From: Doris montereyensis
Lineage: Eukaryota > Mollusca > Gastropoda > Nudibranchia > Dorididae
Length of the DNA stretch: 64,000 bases
Assembly: GCA_037039925.1 (NCBI GenBank)
Contig: JAXRKP010001676.1
Coordinates: 35,001 to 99,000, forward strand
Reading direction: 5' to 3'
In this document: positions 18,174 to 31,200 of the stretch, piece by piece
Numbering within the stretch: the first letter of the stretch is position 1
Layout of the letters: each line of letters starts with the position of its first letter
Position numbers and translations under genes: made by a program
Notes under the pieces: generated by a model
What the model was told of the DNA's origin: nothing
Seen by the model: the letters and a program-made list of their open reading frames with translations, nothing else
Database searches by the model: none

Positions 18174-21100
18174 GTGAGTCGATTGCAAAGACAAGATATA
18201 GAATCTAGATCTAGATTCTATATAGATCTAGATCTATATCTAGATATCTAGACATTTTAGACTCAGATCTAGTGTTTCTGACATTCACTGGCTTATCTGT
18301 AAGATAAATAATCTAGATCTACATCTTCTCGTTTTGTGGTGTTTTAATCATCGATATTGAACTTCTAATCTTGATAGATCTGAAGTTCATCGACATACTT
18401 TCTAACCTATTAACTAGTTCTAGATCTAGATCTTAAATCTTTTTTTGGGAGATATAATCGAGGCTTACACATTACGTACTCAAGGGGAATCAACGCTGGA
18501 AATATTATTTCCAGAGATGAGAAAAGGCCGTTCCTGTCAAAGCCACAATGTATTTAAATGTATGTAATGTTACGGGCCTATTATCATGTGCCAGTATTGC
18601 CTCTTAAAGATGTTTCTATACCAACCCTATTTAAAGGTAGATTCTATTATATTATATATATATCTTTGATCTATTTTATTGTTTTGTTGACTTGTTTTGT
18701 TTTGTTAGAGCATTTCATTAATAAAGAAGCATGATCATAATGATTATAATCGCAACTTTTTTGTTTATAAATACATTTAAAAATAATTATTTCATAGAAT
18801 AGCAAAAAGCTCATTTTAAAGAATGATCAGCGTGAAGTTGTCAACAACAACAATTGAATAACATTAACATACGTTGTTCTTGCATCTCTAAGTTTTCATC
18901 GATAAAGTTTTAAAACCAATTTAAAATTATTTTCCAGGTGATTGTCTCTGAATTCATTTACCTATAAGAAGTCATTTTATATCACATAGTATGATCGTGT
19001 ACCTAATGCTATATATATATATCATTGTATGTTCGTTTCTTATTATAATTACAGTGCCCTTTTAAGCCTATAAATATTTATTTTATTGTACTTACTCAAT
19101 AGAAAAAATGTTGCAGATAACCTGGACCATCGGGCATTCAACCGACCAATTTGTGAGGTGATGCTGGGGGAAAAAATATTTCAGTGGAATAGGAAATTAT
19201 CTGAGAGCAGAAATCTTGTTCAGGTAATGATGGTTTGCTATGGAATAATTTTCTTTTAAGTATTTTCCTGCTAGACACAGAGGCTGATAGAGCTGGAACT
19301 TACCCCAGTTTCAGTAGTAAGTGGATCAGAGGATTCAATATCATTTCTAAACAGAATGGTATGAGAAAAGGTGGTAGTGAAACTTAAAACTGAATGAAAG
19401 TCTCAACTTTTGAAGAAGAAAAATTCTGTGTATAACTTAGTATAAAACTGCATACTAATTTAGTATCAATGTCCTCATCTAATCCAAATGTGAAATGATA
19501 GTTCAAGTATTGGATCAATTGTCATGCTTCACACTTTGTCGGTCATGACACATATGGGCGGGCAAAAGTCATTTTCATCGTTTCCCACGGTTTTAAAGAC
19601 TTTCTTTCCTCTTTGTAGAAACTTTTTTGAAAAGCATAATTGGTGGCAGTCCACCTGATGGTCTACCACGATAATCCATTCCACTGTAAATCCTGCCAGA
19701 TTGGCCACCATCTACCGGTGCTTGTCAATCTGTCTATTAGAATTAGACAGTGATCAGATGGGACCAGACGTAACCCGATGGGACGTCGTCTGGGTGCATT
19801 TAGATCAGAGGCATTTTCGACAGTGAATGACCAGTTGGATAGTGGGAGGGTAGATTAAAGGCAGTAATGATTACAATTATGTGTCGGGTGGGTTGATGCC
19901 TTATAATTAAATGCTTTATTTTAATTGATCAGACCCACAGGGAAATGTTTCATTCACTTGATTTTGAGGAAGGACAGCCGACATGTTCATCGTTTTCCTA
20001 AGTGATATCAAGACTATCTGGACAAACGACGTCCACAAATACACCAATGATCTTTTTCAGGACCAAAGCAGTTTTAATGAGGCTAATGACAGTCACAAGC
20101 GTGTATAATCACAGGGGGAAAATTTTAGTGTTGTGGATTGTGGTTCTAGTAGACTGCAGTAGAAATTTTGAACAGCTGTCAGATTGGTCTGGTAGTAGAC
20201 TGTCAAGTAGAACAGAAACAACGTGGTAGACAGTCAAGTGGACTGACACCAAATATTCTTTCTTTTATACAAATGTTAGGGGTACATGTTAAGTGAAGAA
20301 ATTATGTATTATATAACGCTCCTTAAAAATATTTATGTGAACAGACATACTCATACTGCATCACAAGTTCTTTTAACAGCTTTTCAAAATACCCAAAATC
20401 GGTGTTTTTATATTGATTGAAATGGTTGAATCATTTAGAAGAAACAAATTCTTGGTCAAATATATGAAGTGCTAAACCCCAAACACGCCATGTTGTCAAA
20501 ATGACTAATATTTCAAACTTAACAAAGAACAGTCATTCAGACATTATTTATAGAGGATTTTCTTGGCATTGATGATTGAACAACAAAAAACAACAAATAT
20601 TATGTAATTTATCTCTTTATTCGTGTTTCAATTTAAAACAAATTAGTACAAATTATCAAAACATCAATACAGAAATTTTGAAGTAGTCACAAACTAATTT
20701 AATGACGTTTTATCAGTCTCAGTATATTACAGGCTTCATCTCCCAGTTTCACCTGGTAACATAGATATCCGCACACTCAACTGGATAGCATAAAGGATAC
20801 AAAGTCAGGTCAAATGAAACTAAAATTTAAATATGCCTACATTGATTTGAATAAACCCACTGTCTCAAGTTTGACTATCTCTGCTCACCGATGTTCTCAA
20901 GTCTGGCGTGACTGTTGACCAACAAAACCTCTGATGTTGTAATTGATGTATTTTAAGTTACTGAATTTATGTTAAGTTATGAATATTTAATCGGTTTCTA
21001 CCTACAGGTCAAAATGCATGTTTCCGCCTCTAGAACATAAAAATATTAAAAACTTCATTGTAATTCCTGCTAGCATTTTTAAAATTTTCATTTTTAATTA

Positions 21101-24100
21101 AGCTGTTAACTCATTAATTGTAATATTATCACATTCTCTGCTGCTACTTAGATGCAGAGTTGCTCCTTTTGAACGTGCAAGTTCAGTGTTAAAAGTAAGC
21201 AAAGAAAATGGAAATATTCCTGAGGTACGTTGATTATTGAATTTTTAGAAATGTAATTTATAAGACATACATGATGAGGTATTTTCCGATTATTAGAAAT
21301 AAAGCCTTTTATATGAACAATTAATGGGATGAAGAATATCAGTTTTGATGTCTACTGGGAACAAATTATAATATATTCCATTAGAATTTATCAATCTAAA
21401 GTGTCTTTTTTATGAAAGCTCATACTAAACAAAGAAAGTAAAATCCACAGCTTTTTTGCTATCAGACTTCAAAAAGACCTCATTTGAAAGCACTTTCATT
21501 AGAATCCATGAATTCTAACAGTTACTTTTTACTGTTGACTAAATATAAGCTCATGATTTATGTTTTGTTAGTACAGTAGTCACTGGATAAATAGACACTG
21601 TCACGGAGAAAAGAAAAGCATGCAGTTACTGTCTCGAGTATTACACTGTCACTGAGCTCATGGTAGCAAGGTGTTCATCTGTGTTGATAAATTTGTCAAA
21701 TTTTTCACAGCTCTTGTTGAATGGAACTGTTTTTTCCCTTGCAATATTTCGAGGATGAATTAATTATTTCACCACTGTTGTATCAATTTTGTACTTTTGA
21801 GCGTACTGCATATCTGGCCAGCGTTTATGGATACTTATTAATAAATTCCAAAAAAATTCAGTCTCCCGCTGTCAACGTGCATTTATGCAAACTGTGCAGT
21901 GATTCAGCATGCAATTATCCAGCGACTACTGTATTACAGTCGTCAGGGTGCTGGAGTTGGGGATTGTGAGGTCCTAGCAATGTCAGATCCAACGTTGTGT
22001 TCATCAGGAAAGACATTTTGAAAACATACTTCCCTGCCAGATACATGTATGTATTTTTGTATTTATACACATGCATGTATGTATGTGTATTTATGTTACA
22101 CTAGTATTACTATGTAAGATCTCAATATGAACACCATTTTACAACTTCATTTCGTTAAATAGAATATCGGCACACAGTCAACGACAGATACTCATTCAAA
22201 AAAACAAGAAGGATAAGCGGGCCCCACCATCAGATAACAAGCCTGAAGATAAATTCTGAACTCTTCAGGCCACTCTGGCATTAAATCTGAGCTGTCCGTT
22301 GGAGGAGAGCTGATGCATGAAATAAAGAAAGAACAAAAAAGACAGTAATGTGGAAAACAATGTAAAAAGCGACTCCAAAGATTTCAAAATGATGTGGAAT
22401 AATTTTTCCCAGAAGGGCCAAGAAATTATGCAACTTTGTCACGTTGTGCCATTGGAAGTTGTGCGACTTGGTAATGTGTGTTCTTTTCTTCTTTTCTTTT
22501 CTTTTTTCATTTTTTTTCCTTTCGTCTTCTTTTTTTGATGAATGGGATTGTTTCCATGAAAAACAAACAAACCCTCCATAGGCCGTAGAGCTTTTCTTCC
22601 ACTTCCAGATGCCTTGCAAACAATTTATCGCTGTTCTCTCGATGTGTGGAACGGACACTGCTGGAGAATATGTTCAGTGTTCTGGTGGGGCGCTCCACAT
22701 CACTCCCTTCTGATTTCCCAACTTTCATATAGCGATACATATGTTGATGGAGATGGGGTTGTGCTCAGTCCTAAGTCTGAATAATGTGACCTGGGACTTT
22801 CTGTCAAGTTGGTGAATGGGGTCTTTGAGGTTATAGCTCCCAATTGATTGCAGACAGCTGATGATGATTGTGTTTGTTTTTTTCTTTCTTCAATTCTCTT
22901 TTCTTTTGTCTTGGGTTTTTTTCTCTCAAAAAAAAACAAGATCACTTTTAGGATATAGCCCACATTTATATGTAATAAATGACCTGTTTTAAAAGGAGGG
23001 ATTTCCAGTTTGAGCAAAATAGCATGTTGTCTTGTTCAACACTTTCTAACTCCGTTTCAAGTGTTTCAAGATATGTACATCTGAGACGATTTGGTCAAAA
23101 ACAAAAACTCATTGTCCTCAAAGAAAGATAAATGCACCAATCTCAAAAATGAAGCGATTAGAACCATTATACCACTGAATGTAATTGGATGGGCTACAAA
23201 ATCGATGAGCCTAAGGGGAAAGCAAATAGCTCTTTTTATTGATGAATTGTTAATTGACTAGTTAAACATAAAAGACCATTGTCTTTTTTGCCAACCCGAA
23301 AATACGAATACTCTGATAAAGAACTAAAGCAGCGACATGTGGTAACTTTTTCAATAATGAGACTGAGACAATTAAAAATAAAACTAGAGATCAGGCTTAC
23401 ATTTCTGTGCCCTGCAACAATGCCAAAACATATGTCCTAAAACTATTCAGCCTCACGCTGTCTACACCCAAGAGATCACAAAAGCAAGTATAGACTTGGC
23501 GGAGGAAACTTTGTCAGATGGGTGTGATACCATTGAGCAAACTCAAATCATGTATCTCCAAATTGGTTCAACCAATATTTTCATTTGTAAATAAAATGCC
23601 TGATTTATGTGTGATTACTCCACTTCTTAAGAAACACGTTCTTGACAAAGAAATATTTAAAAATTACAGATCTAAGTCAAAAATGAATTTCCTCTCCAAG
23701 TGGATGCCTTTTAGATATAAATAAAAAAACTTTCTCCTTTTTCTTCTTTAAGCAAGCGTATGACTAAAAGCCCACTTTTCACTTTTAATGAAAATAATGT
23801 TGAAAGGTCAATAAACTTGTAGTTTAAATATAGTTTTGTAGTGATGTATCATGTTATGCTATATTATTATGTAGGCCTACTCAATCAAAGACGATTGAGG
23901 CCATTGAAGGAATACTAATAGTTGACAATATTCATAGTTTTTCATGTTGAGGCAATGGATGCTGACAAAGAAATCACGGATTGATTCTGTTGGGGATATA
24001 TATATATATATATATAAAAACTTTGTTCATTCCTTTGTGTTTGTCTTATCTTTGTTCCTTCGAGGCTCCAATATTCATTTCATGTCCTCGTCTTTCACCT

Positions 24101-27075
24101 GAGGCTGTTGAAGCATTTTAAGTTGGATAAGAACATGAGGCTAAGAGTAAAGTCCCTTTGTTTTCAAACAAAAATGTAAGTTGTCGGGGTGAAACAATTA
24201 AAACATGGAATGTTATTATTAATTCATCCTCACCTAAATAATATTTCATACTTCATACAGTCTAAAGGCACATATATGAGGCGCAGATAGCTGAGCCGGT
24301 AGAGCGTCTGACTGTCACCCAGGAGGCCCAAGTTCGATTCCCAGGCCAGGCAAATTTTTGGCCCTCCTGTCGACCCAGTTGTGAAATTGATAGCAAACAG
24401 ATCTATTCAGGCTCTTCAAAAATGGCGTAGAATCAATGGCAAACTGCCACATTGTGCAGTATTTGAATTAAATCCATACACCGAAAGGTAAAAGGGGGAA
24501 CTGATGAAGAAAGTAAAAGAAATTGAAAGTAAATGTGTATTTTAGATTTTCATTCTGTGTCAATAAATTTTCTTGCTTTCCACCAGGGTCTACAAAGTAC
24601 AGCCTATCAGAGCTTTAACAGGACAGTGATGATGGGTCACAATCATTCAATGACTGGTTGCAGTGCTATTATAAAGATGGAATGAAAAATTTGGCCGACC
24701 ACAACAACCGTACCATTTGGTTCACGGGACAAGAACCGGTCCCTTAGTTCCCTAAAGGTATGTCGGCAAAGTGAACAAGTGCCTCACCTGCACCTAAGGT
24801 TACTAAGAATAGAAGTCCGTAATTTGATTTGTTTCATGTGTATGCAAAAATGACAATAGATCTGGTCAAAGTTTGCTTCAAATTGGATTGTTAGCGGGCA
24901 TTGCTGGTAGGTCATGCTGTTTTCTTTTTCTATCACACTTTCAGTTATGTTTCATCTTGCTATTTCCTATTGATTTACCCTGAGATCTCTGTTTATGGTA
25001 GACATGTACATTGAAGAAAACAAACAAACTTGCTTTCAAATTTACCATATACATGTATATATGTAAAGAATCTGCATTGAACTTACCGAGATGATAGACG
25101 CCTTTCTTCTAAGATAAATTTCTTCTCTCTTTTTACCTTTTGACCCTGCCTGATGGATGTTGATACAAATGTGACCAGCTGTAGTATTGAAAAGGCATTC
25201 TTAAATATTTTTATTTCCTGTAAATTAGAGATTGCACCCTATGAATATGTTGAGAGGGGGACGGTGGTTCAGAGGTAAGGTGTCAGCCTTTCAACCAAAA
25301 AAGGTGGGTTTGAGCCCCGCCTGTGGTTGACAAATTTTGTCAAGTTTTTTCAAGTAAATTCTACCCCATGATCCAGGTAGATGAATCGACACCTAGTCCC
25401 ATTGGAGACGGACGATAAAAAGGATGTCCTGTGTGTAGATTACAGCACTATGTGCATGTTAAAAAGATCCCTTGGCTGTTTACAGGGCAGTCTGGGCAAA
25501 ATTTATAATCCTACCAAAAACCCTGAGATCACCTTAGTTATGGATGTGGGTAAATCAAATCAAATCAAATATGTTATTGTTAAAGAAAGAACATTAAAAT
25601 CGAAACTGAGCATACCATTTCATAAAAAATGTAAAACTTTTTATACTAATACTAATACTATAGACACTTGAACAGAATCCCAAATTTTCTTTTTTTGTAA
25701 TCTTTCTTTTCTTTATTCTGTTTTTGTTATAATATTGTACTAGAAAGTATTTTAATAGTAATAATACTGTTGGGTTGATTTTTTTCTCAGGGGATAACTG
25801 TATAAAATGTATTCTTAGTATTAGTATCATTGCATGTCCGAAATTTCCAATTTTAAGAAAATGTCTATTCATCTTAACAGAAACTACAGCTACACCGTTT
25901 AAAAATAGCAGAAGACATTATCTTATAGAAACGTTTAAAACAACATTTTATCAAACCGACATTTTTCATATCGGCACAAAACAGCCAAGTCAGTTTTCAA
26001 CTGAATGGGTCAGTCAAGGTACAAATGGCTGAGTGTTTCAATTTTTATGTCTCAAAACGGCTGTCCAAGAAGTTATATTAAATTAATTTCATGTAAATTA
26101 GCCCATTGGAACAAAACATCCCATCCATCTCATGTGTGCAAAATGTTATGATTTAAAACCGATTTTCAAGAGAATTATTCAGTTTTTCGACTTGGCCGGT
26201 TTGTGCCCGACACCATCGTTATGCTGTTAAAGATCCCACATCTGCTTACAGGGCAGTTCGGGCAAGAAAACTCGCGAGATCAGCATAGTTGCGGAGGTGG
26301 ATAAAATCGAATCAAATCAAATCAGAAACTGACGGCCTTTAACAAAAAAACTCCAAAAAAAATTGTTCAACCTGTTGAGGCACGAACCCACAACCTTTTG
26401 GTTGAAAGACTGAACATTAACTGAAACCTTATCTTAGGAGTACGAAGTTTCCTTTTAAATCTATCAAAGACGACTTTCGATTTCTTTTATTTTTATTATT
26501 TTAGATGTTAGCTTTTTTTTTTATTGTCTTATACTTATAGATGTTATCAATAACAATGGAAATTTCATAACCATTTAGTGCATGTAATGCATGTTTGAGA
26601 GATTATTTTCACAGGCAAACAATTTTGCATGCATGTGTCTATGGGTAACTCTTTTGTCAAGTCTATGACTTTGTATATAAGTACAGTAGTCTCTGCCAAA
26701 ATGCACGGTCCACAGGTGACAAAAAAATCTTTGCATTTTTTTTTTGGGGGGGGTCAAACTCCAAAGGCCATGATCCATTACTATGTATTTGCCTCGCCGT
26801 TCTTGTTTGAAAATACATGTTAACTCTATTTTTTTTTTGTTTTTTGTTATTGTTTGGCGTTTGTTTGTTATTTGTTGGTTTGAGGACAAGGCCCAGTAGG
26901 TCTTATCATAGATCTGTTACATTCTTCTCGGACTCTAAGACTTCAGGAAGGGGTGGTGATGGTGAAGACGTTTGACAACAATGATGTTTTTTATTGTTGA
27001 CGCGCACGTCATACAGAGTACGATCTCCATGGGTAAAAGTGTCACAAGACCTATCTCAGATTTTATCACCGTGAC

Positions 27076-27129
<54 letters not shown>

Positions 27130-28218
27130 CGATCGGACTGACTATCTGGCTGACCTATCAAGGAAGGGGAGGGTAAGAGTGACCAGAGCCGAGACAGCCA
27201 AGACTAGTTGAGAAAAGTTGGTTAAGATTTTATTATAGGGTGTGGAGGATTGGTTCCTGCAATTTGTGTGTGTGTGCAGTATATTGGGCCATCTTGTAAT
27301 TAGCACATATCGTCGTTTAGGCAGGGGCTGATTTACCATACAAACATACAGGCACAGGACAGTGTCCTCCTGACAGATCAACAATTTAATCACCAATGTT
27401 AAATACATCTTCATATAACTCTAAAATGAAAATAATACAAATTTATTGAAGGCCCTGAAAACTTTCAGGTCTAGTTCTCGTAGATAGATCTAGTAGTAGT
27501 GGTTAGACAAAGCCTGTGAGCGGTATCACGTGATGCGACGGGACAGACTACGGGACACGCCAAGCGGTGGGACTGGGAGTGAATCTAGTTTTAGAGGGGG
27601 ACATTTTGCGTTTGTGTCCTCAAGAGCTGATCCAAGGCCGTCTCTATTAGAGACGGCCTTGGCCTGGGACTACCTGAGAGTTCCTAGGCCTTGGCTGATC
27701 ACCTTCATTACATTATGTAACCCAATGTAGGTCAAAGTGAAGGCGTGAAAGACTAGGTGGGTGAGAACGGTTAGGAAAACCTTGCATCCGTGTCCCACTT
27801 TTGGCGCATTGGCATGCGGCAATGAAAACTGGCAAAACATGTATTTTATTCGTTTGTCTTACAATTTTAAGCCTTATCTTTAAGCATTGCTCATGTATAT
27901 TAACATTTTATGAATTAAAATCTATTTATATACTAATATCAATTAAAATTAGAAGTTTTTAAGTTGTATTTTAAATTTAAAATAATTTATAAATCTGGGT
28001 GCTCATAATTATTACTGTAATTAATGTGTTTATTAATTTATTGGTGAAGGAGGAAGATTTTTTTTTTCAACTTCAAAAGTTTGAAGCATGAACATAAGCT
28101 ACAAATAAAACATTTAGGACCTCATCAACTGAAAGACATTGTATTTTCTGCTTTCGAAACCCGTCTACGCATGATTCTGTCAAATGGTTGACTATTTAGT
28201 GTAGAACATAAAAGCGCT

Positions 28219-28252
<34 letters not shown>

Positions 28253-31200
28253 AGCTGGACAGATTGTGTCACTGAACGAGGCGAGAAAAGGTTATTACGT
28301 TAATTATTCACAAGACTTGATTCTTTAAATGCAACAAATTGAAGAGACTTACAAAAACTTGTTGCATTTTGGTGAAGATAAGCCAGCCGTTGTTGCATTT
28401 TGAAGGGGTAATTCGCATTGTAAAATTTGGTCAATGAAGAAAATGTGCATTATGACATTCGTGCAATTTGGCGGAGATTTGTGTTTGTGAATTGAAAAAC
28501 TGAAAAATTATGAATGTGAAAATGAAAGATAAAATGATTTATGGTAAAGCATTAACTTAGACTTAGATGGTGGCGTCGGTGGCCTAGTGGTTGGGCTGGC
28601 GGACGGGATCATGAGGTCTTGAGTTTGTATCCTGGCAAAGCCAGGCCCAATGTTGTGTTCCTTGGGAAAGACTTTTAAAACATGCATTTTCTCTACTCGA
28701 CCCAGGTGCAAAATGGGTACAAGCACGAATTTGGGAGTAAAAAAACCTGCATTGGACTAGCGTCATGTCCAGGGGTTATATTATCACCTGTTCAACATCA
28801 CGCTATAGAAACAGGGATAAACTGTGGCTCTATGGGGCCGAATGGCCTTGAGGGAACTTTATTAACTTAATTTAAATGGCATCTGAGGGAACGTGTTGTA
28901 AAATTTACTTACATTATCTTGTCTGTTGTCTTTCTCATCTCATTTTTTAACTTAATAATTAATCCATGCTGCATCTATATTTTGGGTCCACAGTGGAACA
29001 TCGCTACCAATGATAAATGTGTGCCAATGAAAACTTTAAAAAATGTTTTGAAATACAAGTATACATGGATGGATGTTTTTCAACTAACTGATATTTTTAT
29101 CATACATGTATTTACACGGAGTGACTATCTGTTGAATTAAATGCAAAAATACACAAATAGAAAATTTGACATATTTATTCATGTCTTCATCAAAACATTA
29201 ACATAACAATGTTATATCAATTCATTTGGCAGCTAGTTTTGAGATTCTCTGAAATTATACAGATTAAGTTGTTCACATTGTTATTATTGTTAAAAAGAAA
29301 GTTCTCGTGAAATAACAAAGTCATCAGACTTTGTCTATGGTGTGATTTTATTTAAAAGAAATCCATTCTTGTACCGCATCCTCTATCTTGCACAATGTAA
29401 TAATGTACAGAAATAAGAAGAGTTACAATTCGTGCATTTTAATAGTGTGTTCTTTCTCACTTTAACTTAATTAACAGAACAAAAAATCAAGGCATAGAAA
29501 GACCAGCAGTAAAAAACCACCAAAAGACAAAGTATCCACCCCAAAGCCAAAGGTGAGTTTATCTGTAGAGTGATTTTGCTACATGCCGTTGGTAGTGTTG
29601 TGAGTTTGTAATCACAATGACACCGGTTCAATTTCTGGCTGGTTCACCGTTCCACATCTGTTATTTGACAGGTGCTACTTTTTTTTTGCGTGAATGAAAA
29701 CCCAGCCAGAGGCAGAGAAAGATCTTGTTAGAGTGTACATGGGCGCCTAACTGGCTGTTAGCACATGTACATCAGCGCTAACTGGCTGTTAATACATGTA
29801 CATGGGTGCCTAACTGGCTGTTAATGCATGTACATGGGTGCCTAACTGGCTGTTACTACATATATATGGGTGCCTAACTGGCTGTTAATACATGCACATG
29901 GGCACCTAACTTGCTTTTAGTTTTAGTATATGTACATGGGCGTCTAACTGGCTGTTAGTACATGGATATAGGTGCCCAACTGGCTGTTAGTACATGTACA
30001 TGGGTGCCTAACTGGCTGTTAGTACATATACATGGGTGCCTAACTGGCTGTTAATACATGTACATGGCCGTCTAACTGGCTGTTCGTACATGTACATGGG
30101 TGCTGAACTAGCTGTTAGTACATGTACATGGGTGCCTATCGGGCTGTTTCTACATGGGCGCCTAGCTGACTGTTAGTACATGTATATGGGTGCCTAACTG
30201 ACTGTATATGTATGTGGGTGCTTGATTAGCTGTTAGTACATGTACATGGACGTCTAACTGGCTGTTAATACATGTACATGGGTGCCTAACTGGCTGTTAG
30301 TACATGTACATGGGTACCTAACTGGCTGTAAGTAGATGTACATGGGTGCCTAACTGGCTGTTAGTACATGTACATGGGTGCCTAACTGGCTGTTAGTACA
30401 TGTACATGGGTGCCTAACTGGCTGTTAGTACATGTACATGGGTGCCTAACTGGCTGTTAGTACATGTACATGGGTACCTAACTGGCCTTCCCTCCTCCCC
30501 CCTCCCTCCCTCTTCCTTTTTCTCTCTTTTGCTATCTCTCTTTTTGACTTGTGCCTCAAGATTTTGCTTGCGCACAATAAGAAGAAGAGAGAGAGTGAGA
30601 GAGAAGAGACAGACAGACAGAGACAGAAAATTGCTAAATTGCATGCTTGAAAGTGGTTAAGAAAGTCGAGTTGAGTGGCTTTGTTCGTGTCAGTTGACTG
30701 TTAAGACTATCTCAAACAATTGTGTGTTTGGTATATCAAAACATAAACTTGGTATATTGTGTGGCTACTTGTTTTAAGCCTAGGTGTTCGATCCGTAATC
30801 CCAAATTTTTGGATTATCGGGTACAGATAACGAAGAAAAAATCCCTCCCCAGATCATCTTTTCAGATTATCAAGACATCCAGGTTATCGAACTCGAAGTC
30901 CGTACAATTGAGACGTGACTGTAAAATTATAATGTTTTATTACATAATACTGAGACACCATTTGCCCTCAGTATATTAATAGCATATTTTTTAAAATCGT
31001 GAGTCATTTTTATTGTTTCACGTTGACTCCACAGAACCGTTTTGAAAATGTGGATGGATGGCAATGGCATGCAAACTTGTTAGTGGTAGGTTGTTCTTCT
31101 TTCACTGAAACACATGTTTTTCATCTTGCTGTTTCCTCTTAATTCACACTGAGATCTGAAGTGGATATATAGTGTGGACTATTCAAACGGTTTGGTTTGC

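Noticed and set aside
24281..24350. Considered as a functional tRNA gene
   Set aside because: A and B boxes are present but there is no paired acceptor stem, and the sequence runs on into a SINE body and LINE tail.
25381..25671. 96-codon plus-strand frame
   Set aside because: It lies within a SINE family B copy; the other copies do not keep the frame.
29735..30486. Considered as a CRISPR array because of regular 32-base units
   Set aside because: Units are contiguous with no unique spacers, and the context is an animal intron; it is a minisatellite.
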